From: Petrolisthes cinctipes
Lineage: Eukaryota > Arthropoda > Malacostraca > Decapoda > Porcellanidae
DNA length: 64,000 bases
Assembly: GCA_033782935.1 (NCBI GenBank)
Contig: JAWQEG010001559.1
Location: 372,001-436,000, forward strand
Reading direction: 5' to 3'
The translations under genes were made by a program, and so were the position numbers. Positions 33,241 to 49,300 of the stretch are shown here, one piece after another. The notes beneath the pieces are model-generated. The model searched no databases and was not told where the DNA came from. It was given only the letters and a program-made list of their open reading frames with translations. Every line of letters begins with the position of its first letter. Position 1 is the stretch's first letter.

Positions 33241-33966
33241 CACTGTAATGACACCCACACAACCACCACCCCAAGAATGACTGTTGATATTTACAGTCCA
33301 AGCACTGTAATGACACCCACACACCCACCACCCCATGAATGACTGTTGATATTTACAGTCCAAGCTCTGTAATAACACTCACACACCCACCACCCTATGA
33401 ATGACTGTTGATATTTACATTCCAAGCACTGTAATAACACCCACACACCCACCACCCCATGATTGACTGTTAATATTTACAGTCCAAGCAATGTAATGAC
33501 ACCCAAACACCCACCACCCTATAAATGACTGTTGATATTTACAGTACAAGCACTGTAATGACACCCACACACACATCACCCAATGATTGATTGTTGATAT
33601 TTACAGTCCAAGCACTGTAATGCTACCCACCACCCAATAAATGACTGTTGATATTTTCACTCAAAGCACTGTAATGACACCCCAACACCCACGACCCCAT
33701 AAATTATAGTTGATATTTACAGTCCAAGCACTGTAATGACACCCACACACCCACAACCCCATGAATGACTGTTGATATTTACAGTCCAAGCAATCTAATA
33801 ATACCCACCACCATATGAATGACTGTTAATATTTTAATCAAATCACTGTAATGACACCCATACACCCACTACCCCATGAATGACTGTTGATATTTACAGT
33901 CCAAGCACAGTAATGACACCAACGCACCGACCACCCCATGATTGACTGCTGATATTTACAGTCCAA

Positions 33967-35707
33967 GCACAGTAATGACACCCACACACCCACCACCCCA
34001 TGATTGACTGTTCATATTTACAGTCCAAGCACTGTAATGACAACCACAACCCTATGAATGACTGTTAATAATTACAATCAAAACACTGTAATGACACTCA
34101 CACACCTACCACCCATGAATGACTGTTGATATTTTCAGTCCAAGCACTGTAATGACACCCTCACACCCACCACCCCATAAATGACTGTTGATATTTACAG
34201 TCAAAGCAATGTAATGACACCCCAACACCCACCACTCCATAAATGACTGTTGATATTTACAGTCCAAGCTCTGTAATAACACTCACACACCCACCCTCCT
34301 ATGAATGACTGTTGATATTTACAGTCCAAGCACTGTAATGACACCCACACACCCACTACCCCATGATTGACTGTTGATATTTACAGTCCAAGCAATGTAA
34401 TGACACCCAAACACCAACAACCCTATAAATGACTGTTGATATTTACAGTACTAGCACTGTAATGACACCCACACACCCATCAGCCAATGATTAATTGTTG
34501 ATATTTACAGTCCAAGCACTGTAATGCTACCCACCACCCAATAAATGACTGTTGATATTTACACTCAAAGCACTGTAATGACACCCCAACACCCACGACC
34601 CCATGAATTATAGTTGATATTTACTGTCCAAGCACTGTAATGACACCCACACACCCACAACCCCATGAATGACTATTGATATTTACAGTCCAAGCAATCT
34701 AATGATGCCTAGAAACCCTATGAATGGCTGTTAATATTTTAATCAAATCATTGTAATGACACCGATACACCCACTACCCCATGAATGACTGTTGATATTT
34801 ACAGTCCAAGCACAGTAATGACACCCACACACCCATCACCCAATGATTGATTGTTGATATTTATAGTCCAAGCACTGTAATGCTACCCACCACCCAATAA
34901 ATGACTGTTGATATTTACAGTCCAAGCACTGTAATGACACCCACACACCCACAACCCCATAAATGACGGTTGATATTTACAGTCAAAGCAATGTAATGAC
35001 ACCCCAACATCCACGACCCCATAAATTATAGTTGATTTATACAGTCCAAGCACTGTAATGACACCAACACACCCACAGCCCCATGAATGACTGTTGATAT
35101 TTACAGTCGAAGCACTTTAATGATACCCACCACCCAATGAATGACTGTTGATATTTACAATCAAAACACTGTAATGACACCTATACACCCACCAACCCAT
35201 GAATGACTGTTGATATTTACATTCCAAGAACTGTAATGACAACCAAACACCCACCACCCATTGATTGACTGTTGATATTTACAGTCCAAGCACTGTAATG
35301 AGACCCACACACCCACAACCCCATGAATGACTGTTGATATTTACAGTCCAAGCCCTTTAATGATACCCACCACCCAATGATTGACTGTTGATATTTATAG
35401 TCCAAGCACTGTAATGACACCCCCACACCCACCACCCCATGAATTATGGTTGATATTTACAGTCCAAGCAATGAAATGACACCCACACAACCACCACCCC
35501 ATGAATAACTGTTAATATTTACAGTCCAAGTACTGTAATGACACCCACCACCCTATGAATGACTGTTGATAATTACAATCAAAACTCTGTAATGACACCC
35601 ACACACCCACCACCCCAAGAATGACTGTTGATATTTACAGTCAAAGCACTGTAATGACACCCACACACCCACCACACCATGATTGACTGTTGATATTTAC
35701 AGTCCTA
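33967..35707. repeat. 1741-bp satellite duplication, copy 1
   Basis: The block begins with a CACAGTAATGACACCC monomer and the distinctive GTTCATATTT. It repeats immediately downstream at 35708-37448 with no difference noticed by eye. Confidence 0.88.
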
Positions 35708-37448
35708 GCACAGTAATGACACCCACACACCCACCACCCCATGATTGACTGTTCATATTTACAGTCCAAGCACTGTAATGACAACCACAACCCTATGAAT
35801 GACTGTTAATAATTACAATCAAAACACTGTAATGACACTCACACACCTACCACCCATGAATGACTGTTGATATTTTCAGTCCAAGCACTGTAATGACACC
35901 CTCACACCCACCACCCCATAAATGACTGTTGATATTTACAGTCAAAGCAATGTAATGACACCCCAACACCCACCACTCCATAAATGACTGTTGATATTTA
36001 CAGTCCAAGCTCTGTAATAACACTCACACACCCACCCTCCTATGAATGACTGTTGATATTTACAGTCCAAGCACTGTAATGACACCCACACACCCACTAC
36101 CCCATGATTGACTGTTGATATTTACAGTCCAAGCAATGTAATGACACCCAAACACCAACAACCCTATAAATGACTGTTGATATTTACAGTACTAGCACTG
36201 TAATGACACCCACACACCCATCAGCCAATGATTAATTGTTGATATTTACAGTCCAAGCACTGTAATGCTACCCACCACCCAATAAATGACTGTTGATATT
36301 TACACTCAAAGCACTGTAATGACACCCCAACACCCACGACCCCATGAATTATAGTTGATATTTACTGTCCAAGCACTGTAATGACACCCACACACCCACA
36401 ACCCCATGAATGACTATTGATATTTACAGTCCAAGCAATCTAATGATGCCTAGAAACCCTATGAATGGCTGTTAATATTTTAATCAAATCATTGTAATGA
36501 CACCGATACACCCACTACCCCATGAATGACTGTTGATATTTACAGTCCAAGCACAGTAATGACACCCACACACCCATCACCCAATGATTGATTGTTGATA
36601 TTTATAGTCCAAGCACTGTAATGCTACCCACCACCCAATAAATGACTGTTGATATTTACAGTCCAAGCACTGTAATGACACCCACACACCCACAACCCCA
36701 TAAATGACGGTTGATATTTACAGTCAAAGCAATGTAATGACACCCCAACATCCACGACCCCATAAATTATAGTTGATTTATACAGTCCAAGCACTGTAAT
36801 GACACCAACACACCCACAGCCCCATGAATGACTGTTGATATTTACAGTCGAAGCACTTTAATGATACCCACCACCCAATGAATGACTGTTGATATTTACA
36901 ATCAAAACACTGTAATGACACCTATACACCCACCAACCCATGAATGACTGTTGATATTTACATTCCAAGAACTGTAATGACAACCAAACACCCACCACCC
37001 ATTGATTGACTGTTGATATTTACAGTCCAAGCACTGTAATGAGACCCACACACCCACAACCCCATGAATGACTGTTGATATTTACAGTCCAAGCCCTTTA
37101 ATGATACCCACCACCCAATGATTGACTGTTGATATTTATAGTCCAAGCACTGTAATGACACCCCCACACCCACCACCCCATGAATTATGGTTGATATTTA
37201 CAGTCCAAGCAATGAAATGACACCCACACAACCACCACCCCATGAATAACTGTTAATATTTACAGTCCAAGTACTGTAATGACACCCACCACCCTATGAA
37301 TGACTGTTGATAATTACAATCAAAACTCTGTAATGACACCCACACACCCACCACCCCAAGAATGACTGTTGATATTTACAGTCAAAGCACTGTAATGACA
37401 CCCACACACCCACCACACCATGATTGACTGTTGATATTTACAGTCCTA
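35708..37448. repeat. 1741-bp satellite duplication, copy 2
   Basis: This is the direct tandem partner of 33967-35707. The extremely low divergence implies a recent event, or an assembly duplication that should be excluded. Confidence 0.88.
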
Positions 37449-37502
37449 GCACTGTAATGACATCCACACACCAACCACCCCATGAATGACTGTTGATATT
37501 TA

Positions 37503-38360
37503 CAGTCCAAGCTTTGTAATGACACTCACACACCCACCACCACTTAAATGATGGTTGATATTTATAGTCCAAGCACTGTAATGACACCGACACACCCACC
37601 ACCCCTTAAATGACTGTTGATATTTTCAGTCCAAGCACTGTAATGACACTCACCACCCTCTGAATGGCTGTTGATATTTACATTCAAAGCACTGTAATAA
37701 CCCCCACACACTCACCAAACTATAAATAACTGTTATTATTCACAGTCCAAGCACTGTAATGACACTCACACACCCACAACCCAATGAATGATGGTTGATA
37801 TTTACAGTCCAAGAACTGCAATAACATCCACACACTCACCACCCCATGAATGTCTGTTGATATTTACAGTCCAAGCACTTTCATGATACTAACACACCCA
37901 CCACCCCATGAATAACTGTTGATATTTACAGTCCAAGCTCTGTAATGAAACTCACACACCCACCACAATGAATGAATTACTGTTGATATTTACAGTTCAA
38001 GCACTGTAATGACACCCACACACCTACCACCCCATTAATGTTGGTTGATATTTTCAGTCCAAGCACTGTAGTGACATCCACACACTCACCGACCTATGAA
38101 TGACTGTTAATATTTACAGTCCAAGTACTGTAATGACACAAACCACAGAATGGATGACTGGTAATATTTACAGTCCAAGCACTGTAATGACACCCACACA
38201 CCCACCACCCAATGAATGATGGTTGAAATTTACTGTCCACGAACACTAATGACACAGACACACTCACCACCCCATGAATGACTGTTGATATTTACAGTCC
38301 AAGCACTGTAATGACACAGTCACACCTATCACCCCATAAATGACTGTTGATATTTACAGT
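37503..38360. repeat. Satellite block, second copy of 32380-33240
   Basis: This is the +5123 bp copy, flanking the right side of the 1.74-kb pair. Differences from copy 1 are mostly single bases. Confidence 0.75.
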
Positions 38361-41300
38361 CCAAGCTCTGTAATAACACTCACACACCCACCACCCTTTG
38401 AATGACTGTTGATATTTACAGTCCAAGCACTGTAATGACACCCACACACCCACCACCCCATGATTGACTGTTAATATTTACAGTCCAAGCAATGTAATGA
38501 CACTCAAACACCCACCACCCTATAAATGACTGTTGATATTTACAGTACAACCACTGAAATGACACCCACACACCCATCACCCAATGATTGATTGTTGATA
38601 TTTATAGTCCAAGCACTGTAATGCTACCCACCACCCAATAAATGACTGTTGATATTTTCACTCAAAGCACTGTAATGATACCCCAACACCCACGACCCCA
38701 TGAATTATAGTTGATATTTACAGTCCAAGCACTGTAATGACACCCACACACACACAACCCCATGAATGACTGTTGATATTTACAGTCCAAGCAATCTAAT
38801 GATACCCACCACCCTTTGAATGACTGTTAATATTTTAATCAAATCACTGTAATGACACCCATACACCCACTACCCCATGAATGACTGTTGATATTTACAG
38901 TCCAAGCACAGTAATGACACCAACACACCCACCACCCCATGATTGACTGTTGATATTTACAGTCCAAGCACAGTAATGACACCCACACACCCACCACCCC
39001 ATGATTGACTGTTGATATTTACAGTCCAAGCACTGTAATGACACCCACAACCCTATGATTGACTGTTAATAATTACAATCAAAACACTGTAATGACACTC
39101 ACACACCTACCACCCCATGAATGACTGTTGATATTTTCAGTCCAAGCACTGTAATGACACCCTCACACCCACCACCCCATAAATGACTGTTGATATTTAC
39201 AGTCAAAGCAATGTAATGACACCCCAACACCCACGACCCCTTGAATTATAGTTGATATTTACAGTCCAAGCTCTGTAATGACACCCACACACCAACAGCC
39301 CCATGAATGACTGTTGATATTTACAGTCCAAGCACTTTAATGATACCCACCACCTAATGAATGACTGTTGATATTTACAATCAAAACACTGTAATGACAC
39401 CCATACACCCACCACCCCATGAATGACTGTTGATATTTACAGTCCAAGAACTGTAATGACAACCACACACCCACCACTCCATGATTGACTGTTGATATTT
39501 ACAGTCCAAGCACTGTAATGACACCCACACACCCACAACCCCATGAATGACTGTTGATATTTACAGTCCAAACACTCTATTGATAACCACGACCCTATGA
39601 ATGACTGTTAATATTTACAATCAAATCACTGTAACGACACCCATACACCCACCACCTCATGAAAGACTGTTGATATTTACAGTCCAAGCACTGTAATGAC
39701 ACCCACACACCCACCACCCCATGATTGACTGTTGATATTAACAGTCCAAGCACTGTATTGACACCCCCACACCCACCACCCCATGAATTATGGTTGATAT
39801 TTACAGTCCAAGCAATGAAATGACACCCACACAACAACCACCCCATGAATTACTGCTGTTATTTACAGTCCAAGCACTGTAATGACACCCACCACCCTAT
39901 GAATGACTGTTGATAATTACAATCAAAACACTGTAATGACACCCACACACAAACCACGCCAAGAATGACTGTTGATATTTACAGTCCACGCACTGTAATG
40001 ACACCCACACACCCACCACCTCATGAATGACTGTTGATATTTACAGTCCAAGCACTGTAATGACACCCCCACACCCACCACCCCATGAATTATGGTTGAT
40101 ATTTACAGTCCAAGCAATGAAATGACACCCACACAACCACCACCCCATGAATTACTGTTGATATTTACAGTCCAAGCACTGTAATGACACCTACCACCCT
40201 ATGAATGACTGTTGATAATTACAATCAAAACACTGTAATAACACCCACACACAAACCACCCCATGATTGACTGTTGATATTTACAGTCCAAGCTCTGTAA
40301 TGACATCCACACACCCACAACCCCATTAATGACTGTTGATATTTACAGTCCAAGCTCTGTAATGACACTCACACACCCACCACCCTATGAATGAATGTTG
40401 ATTTTTGCAGTCCAAGCAATGTAATGACACCCACACACCCACCACCACTTAAATGATGGTTGATATTTATAGTCCAAGCACTATAATGACACCGACACAC
40501 CCACAACCCCATAAATGACTGTTGATATTTACAGTCTAAGCAATGAAATGACACCCACACAACCACCACCCCATAAATTACTGTTGATATTTACAGTCCA
40601 AGCACTGTAATGACACCTACCACCCTATGAATGACTGTTGATAATTACAATCAATACACTGTAATGACACTCACACACCTACCACCCCATGAATGACTGT
40701 TGATATTTTCAGTCCAAGCACTGTAATGACACCCTCACACCCACCACCCCATAAATGACTGTTGATATTTACAGTCAAAGCACTGTAATGACACCCCAAC
40801 ACCCACGACCCCATGAATTATAGTTAATATTTACATTCCAAGCACTGTAATGACACCCACACACCCACAGCCCCAAGAATGACAGTTGATATTTACAGTC
40901 CAAGCACTTTAATGATACCCACCACCCTATAAATGACTGTTGATATTTACAATCAAAACAGTGTAATGAAACCCACACAAACACCACCCTACGATTGACT
41001 GTTGATATTTACAGTCCAAGCACTATAATGACACCCACACACCCACAACCCCATAAATGACGGTTGATATTTATAGTCCGAGCAATGTAATGACACCCAC
41101 ACACCCACCATCCCATAAATGACTGTTGATATTTTCAGTCCAAGCACTGTAATGACATCCACACACCCACCACCCCATGAATGACTGTTAATATTTACAG
41201 TCCAAGCACTCAAATGACACCAACCAATCTCTGCATGACTGTTGATATTTACAGTCAAAACACTGTAATAACACCAACACACTCACCACCCTACGAATGA

Positions 41301-42300
41301 CTGTTGATATTCACAGTCCAAGCACTGTAATGACACCCACTCACCCACCACCCAATGAATGATGGTTGATATTTACAGTCCAAAAACTGTAATGACACAC
41401 ACACACTCACCACCCCATGAATGACTGTTGAAATTTACACTCCAAGCACTGTAATGACACCCACACAACCACCACCCCAAGAATGACTGTTGATATTTAC
41501 AGCCCAAGCACTGTAATGACACCCACACACCCACCTTTCCATGAACGACTGTTGATATTTACTGTCCAAGCTCTGTAATAACACTCACACACCCACCACC
41601 CTATGAATTATAGTTGATATTTACACTCCAAGCACTGTAATGACACCCACACACCCACAACCCCATGAATGACTGTTGATATTTACAAACCAAGCAATCT
41701 AATGATACCCACCACCCTATGAATGACTGTTAATATTTTAATCAAATCACTGTAATGACACCCATACACCCACTACCCCATGAATGACTGTTGATATTTA
41801 CAGTCCAAGCACTGTAATGACACTCACACACCCACCACCCCATGATTGACTGTTGATATTTACATTCCAAGCACTCTAATGACACCCACACACCCACAAC
41901 CCTATGAATGACTGTTGATATTTACAGTCCAAGCACTCTAATGATACCCACCACCCAATGAATGACTGTTAATATTTTAATCAAATCACTGTAATGACAC
42001 TCACACAACCACCACCCCATTAATGACTGTTGATATTTACAGTCCAAGCACTGTAATGACACCCACCACCCTATGAATGACTGTTGATAATTACAATCAA
42101 AACACTGTAATGACACTCACACACCTACCACCCCATGAATGACTTATGACATTTTCAGTACAAGCACTGTAATGACACCCTCACACCCACCACCCCATAA
42201 ATGACTGTTGATATTTACAGTCAAAGCAATGTAATGACACCCCAACACCCACGACCCCATGAATTACAGTTGATATTTACAGTCCAAGCACTGTAATGAC

Positions 42301-45300
42301 ACCCACACACCCACAGCCCCATGAATGACTGTTGATATTTACAGTCCAAGCACTTTAATGATACCCACCACCCTATGAATGACTGTTGATATTTACAATC
42401 AAAACACTGTAATGACACCCATACACCCACCACCCCATGAATGACTGTTGATATTTACAGTCCAATAACTGTAATGACAAACACACACCCACCACCCCAT
42501 GATTAACTGTTGATATTTACAGTCCAAGCACTGTAATGACATCCACACACACACCACCAAATGAATGACTGTTAATATATAGAGTCCAAGCACTCTAATG
42601 ACACCAACCAATCTCTGAATGACTGTTGATATTTACAGTCAAAGCACTGTAATAACACCCACACACTCACCACCCTACGAATGACTGTTGATATTCACAG
42701 TCCAAGCACTGTAATGACACCCACTCAACCACCACCTAATGAATGATGGTTGATATTTACAGTCCAAAAACTTTAATTGCACACACACACTCACCACCCT
42801 ATGAATGACTGTTGATATTTACAGTCCAAGCACTGTAATGACACAGTCACACCCATCACCCCATTAATGACTGTTGATATTTACAGTCTAAGCACTGTAA
42901 TGACACCCACACACCCACCACCCCAAGAACGACTGTTGATATTTACAGTCCAAGCACTGTAATGACACCTACACACCCACCACTCCATAAATAAATGTTG
43001 ATATTTACAGTCCAAGCTCTGTAATAACACTCACACACCCACCACCCTATGAATGACTGTTGATATTTACAGTTCAAGCACTGTAATGACACCCTCACAC
43101 CCACCACCCCATGATTGACTGTTGATATTTACAGTCCAAGCAATGTAATGACACCTAAACACCCACCACCCTATAAATGACTGTTGATATTAACAGTCCA
43201 AGCACAGTAACGACACCCACACACCCATCATCCTATGATTGACTGTTGATATTTACAGTCCAAGCACTGTAATGCTGCCCACCACCCAATAAATGACTGT
43301 TGATATTTACACTCAAAGCACTGTAATGACACCCCAACACCCATGACCCCATGAATTATAGTTGATATGTAAAGTCCAACCACTGTAATGACACCCACAC
43401 ACCCACAACCCCATGAATGACTGTTGATATTTAAAGTCCAAGCACTGTAATGACACCCACACACCCACAACCCCATGAATGACAGTTGATATTTACAGTC
43501 CAAGCACTCTAATGATACCCACCACCTTATGAATGACTGTTAATATTTTAATCAAATCACTGTAATGACACTCATCCAACCACCACCCCATAAATGACTG
43601 TTGATATTAACAGTCCAAGCACTGTAATGACACCCACCACCCTATAAATGACTGTTGATAATTACAATTAAAACCTTGTAATGACACTCACACACCTACC
43701 ACCCCATGAATGACTGTTGATATTTACAGTCCAAGCACTGTAATGACACCCATACACCCACCACCCCATGAATGACTGTTGATATTTACAGTCCAAGAAC
43801 TGTAATGAAAACCACACACCCACCACCGCATAATTGACTGTTGATATTTACAGTCCAAGCACTGTAATGACACCCCCACACCCACCACCCCATGATTGAT
43901 CGTTGATATTTACAGTCCAAGCACTTTAATGACACCCCCACACCCACCACCCCATGAATTATGGTTGATATTTACAGTCCAAGCAATGTAATGACACCCA
44001 CACAACCACCACCCGATGAATAACTGTTGATATTTACAGTCCAAGCACGGTAATGACACCCACCACCCTATGAATGACGGTTGATAATTACAATCAAAAC
44101 ACTGTAATGACACCCACACACCAACCACCCCAAGAGTGACTGTTAATATTTACAGTCCAAGCACTGTAATGACACCCACACACCCACCACCCCATGATTG
44201 ACTGTTGATATTTACAGTCCAAGCACTGTAATGACATCCACACACCCACCACCACGTAATTGACTGTTGATATTTACAGTCCAATCACTGTAATGACATC
44301 CACACACCCACCACCCCATGAATTACTGTTAATATTTACAGTCCAAGCATTCTAATGACACTCACCACCCTCTGAATTACTGTTGATATTTACAGTCAAA
44401 GCAATGTAATAACACCCACACACTCACCAAACCATAAATAACTGTTATTATTTACAGTCCAAGCACTGTAATGACACCCACACACCCACCACCCAATGAA
44501 TGATGATTGATATTTACAGTCCAAGAACTGCAATAACACCCACACACTCAACACCCTATAAATGACTGTTGATATTTACAGTCCAAGCACAGTAACAACA
44601 CCCACACACCCATCACCCTATGATTGACTGTTGATATTTACAGTCCAAGCACTGTAATGCTCCCCACCAACCAATAAATGACTGTTGATATTTACACTCA
44701 AAGCACTGTAATGACACCCCAACACCCACGACCCATGAATTATAGTTGATATTTACAGTCCAAGCACTGTAATGACACCCACACACCCACAACCCCATGA
44801 ATGACTGTTGATATTTATAGTCCAAGCACTCTAATGATACCCACCACCCTATGAATGACTGTTAATATTTTAATTAAACCACTGTAATGGCACCCATACA
44901 CCCACTACTTCATGAATGACTGTTGATATTTACAGTCCAAGCACTGTAATGAAGCTAACACACCCACCACCCCATGATTGACTGTTGATATTTACAGTCC
45001 AAGCACTGTAATGACACCCACACACCCACAACCCCATGAATGACAGTTGATATTTACAGTCCAAGCACTCTAATGATATCCTCCACCTTATGAATGACTG
45101 TTAATATTTTAATCAAATCACTGTAATGACACTCACCCAACCACCACACCATGAATGACAGATGATATTTACAGTCCAAGCACTGTAATGACATCCACCA
45201 CCCTATAAATGACTGTTGATAATTACAATTAAAACAGTGTAATGACACTCACACCCCTACCACCCCATGAATGACTGTTGATATTTACAGTCCAAGCAAT

Positions 45301-46319
45301 GTAATGACACCCACACACCCACCACCCCATGATTGAGTATTGATATTTACAGTCCAAGCACTGTAATGACATCCACACACCCACCACCCCATGATTGACT
45401 GTTGAAATCACTGTAATGACATCCACACACCCACCACCCCATGAATTACTGTTAATATTTACAGTCCAAGCATTCTAATGACACTCACCACCCTCTGAAT
45501 GACTGTTGATATTTACTGTCAAAGCACTGTAATAACACCCACACACTCACCAAACCATAAATAACTGTATTATTTACAGTCCAAGCACTGTAATGACACC
45601 CACACACCCACCACCTAATAAATGATGATTGATATTTACAGTCCAAGAACTGCAATAACACCCACACACTCACCACCCCATGAATGACTGTGAATATTTA
45701 CAGTTCAAGCACCATAATGACACCCACACACCAACCACCCATTGAATGACTGTTGATATTTTCAGTCCAAGCACTCTTATGACACCCACCAAAGAATAGA
45801 TGACTGTTAATATTTACAGTCCAAGCACTGTAATGACACCCACATATCCACCACCCAATGAATGATGGTTGAAATTTACAGTCTACGAACGGTAATGACA
45901 AATACACACTCACCACCCTTTGAATGACTGTTGATATTTACAGTCCAAGCACTTTAATGACACCCACACACCCACCACCCCATGAATGACTGTTAATATT
46001 TATAGTCCAAGGAGTGTAATGACATCCACAAAACCACCATCCCATGATTGACTGTTGATATTATCAGTCCAAGCACTGTAATGACACCCAAACACCCACC
46101 ACCCCATGAATGACTGTTGATATTTACAGTCCAAGCTCTGTAATGACACCAACAAACCCATCAACACATGAATGACTGTTGATATTTACAGTCCAAGCAC
46201 TGTAATGCCACCCACCACCACAAGAATAGCTGTTGATATTTATAGTCCATGCACTAATAACACACACACCCACCACCCCATGAATGACTTGATATTTACA
46301 GTCCAAGCACTGTAATGAT
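42301..46319. repeat. 4019-bp satellite duplication, copy 1
   Basis: The block starts at CCCACACACCCACAGCCCCA and runs to the junction near 46319. It matches the next 4 kb at a constant offset of 4019 bp up to about 45250, then 3957 bp. Confidence 0.9.
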
Positions 46320-49300
46320 ACCCACACACCCACAGCCCCATGAATGACTGTTGATATTTACAGTCCAAGCACTTTAATGATACCCACCACCCTATGAATG
46401 ACTGTTGATATTTACAATCAAAACACTGTAATGACACCCATACACCCTCCACCCCATGAATGACTGTTGATATTTACAGTCCAATAACTGTAATGACAAA
46501 CACACACCCACCACCCCATGATTAACTGTTGATATTTACAGTCCAAGCACTGTAAAGACATCCACACACCCACCACCAAATGAATGACTGTTAATATATA
46601 GAGTCCAAGCACTCTAATGACACCAACCAATCTCTGAATGACTGTTGATATTTACAGTCAAAGCACTGTAATAACACCCACACACTCACCACCCTACGAA
46701 TGACTGTTGATATTCACAGTCCAAGCACTGTAATGACACCCACTCAACCACCACCTAATGAATGATGGTTGATATTTACAGTCCAAAAACTTTAATTGCA
46801 CACACACACTCACCACCCTATGAATGACTGTTGATATTTACAGTCCAAGCACTGTAATGACACAGTCACACCCATCACCCCATTAATGACTGTTGATATT
46901 TACAGTCTAAGCACTGTAATGACACCCACACACCCACCACCCCAAGAACGACTGTTGATATTTACAGTCCAAGCACTGTAATGACACCTACACACCCACC
47001 ACTCCATAAATAACTGTTGATATTTACAGTCCAAGCTCTGTAATAACACTCACACACCCACCACCCTATGAATGACTGTTGATATTTACAGTTCAAGCAC
47101 TGTAATGACACCCTCACACCCACCACCCCATGATTGACTGTTGATATTTACAGTCCAAGCAATGTAATGACACCTAAACACCCACCACCCTATAAATGAC
47201 TGTTGATATTAACAGTCCAAGCACAGTAACGACACCCACACACCTATCATCCTATGATTGACTGTTGATATTTACAGTCCAAGCACTGTAATGCTGCCCA
47301 CCACCCAATAAATGACTGTTGATATTTACACTCAAAGCACTGTAATGACACCCCAACACCCATGACCCCATGAATTATAGTTGATATGTAAAGTCCAACC
47401 ACTGTAATGACACCCACACACCCACAACCCCATGAATGACTGTTGATATTTAAAGTCCAAGCACTGTAATGACACCCACACACCCACAACCCCATGAATG
47501 ACAGTTGATATTTACAGTCCAAGCACTCTAATGATACCCACCACCTTATGAATGACTGTTAATATTTTAATCAAATCACTGTAATGACACTCATCCAACC
47601 ACCACCCCATAAATGACTGTTGATATTAACAGTCCAAGCACTGTAATGACACCCACCACCCTATAAATGACTGTTGATAATTACAATTAAAACCTTGTAA
47701 TGACACTCACACACCTACCACCCCATGAATGACTGTTGATATTTACAGTCCAAGCACTGTAATGACACCCATACACCCACCACCCCATGAATGACTGTTG
47801 ATATTTACAGTCCAAGAACTGTAATGAAAACCACACACCCACCACCGCATAATTGACTGTTGATATTTACAGTCCAAGCACTGTAATGACACCCCCACAC
47901 CCACCACCCCATGATTGATCGTTGATATTTACAGTCCAAGCACTTTAATGACACCCCCACACCCACCACCCCATGAATTATGGTTGATATTTACAGTCCA
48001 AGCAATGTAATGACACCCACACAACCACCACCCGATGAATAACTGTTGATATTTACAGTCCAAGCACGGTAATGACACCCACCACCCTATGAATGACGGT
48101 TGATAATTACAATCAAAACACTGTAATGACACCCACACACCAACCACCCCAAGAGTGACTGTTAATATTTACAGTCCAAGCACTGTAATGACACCCACAC
48201 ACCCACCACCCCATGATTGACTGTTGATATTTACAGTCCAAGCACTGTAATGACATCCACACCCCCACCACCCCGTAATTGACTGTTGATATTTACAGTC
48301 CAATCACTGTAATGACATCCACACACCCACCACCCCATGAATTACTGTTAATATTTACAGTCCAAGCATTCTAATGACACTCACCACCCTCTGAATTACT
48401 GTTGATATTTACAGTCAAAGCAATGTAATAACACCCACACACTCACCAAACCATAAATAACTGTTATTATTTACAGTCCAAGCACTTTAATGACACCCAC
48501 ACACCCACCACCCAATGAATGATGATTGATATTTACAGTCCAAGAACTGCAATAACACCCACACACTCAACACCCTATAAATGACTGTTGATATTTACAG
48601 TCCAAGCACAGTAACAACACCCACACACCCATCACCCTATGATTGACTGTTGATATTTACAGTCCAAGCACTGTAATGCTCCCCACCAACCAATAAATGA
48701 CTGTTGATATTTACACTCAAAGCACTGTAATGACACCCCAACACCCACGACCCATGAATTATAGTTGATATTTACAGTCCAAGCACTGTAATGACACCCA
48801 CACACCCACAACCCCATGAATGACTGTTGATATTTATAGTCCAAGCACTCTAATGATACCCACCACCCTATGAATGACTGTTAATATTTTAATTAAACCA
48901 CTGTAATGGCACCCATACACCCACTACTTCATGAATGACTGTTGATATTTACAGTCCAAGCACTGTAATGAAGCTAACACACCCACCACCCCATGATTGA
49001 CTGTTGATATTTACAGTCCAAGCACTGTAATGACACCCACACACCCACAACCCCATGAATGACAGTTGATATTTACAGTCCAAGCACTCTAATGATATCC
49101 TCCACCTTATGAATGACTGTTAATATTTTAATCAAATCACTGTAATGACACTCACCCAACCACCACACCATGAATGACAGATGATATTTACAGTCCAAGC
49201 ACTGTAATGACATCCACCACCCTATAAATGACTGTTGATAATTACAATTAAAACAGTGTAATGACACTCACACCCCTACCACCCCATGATTGAGTATTGA

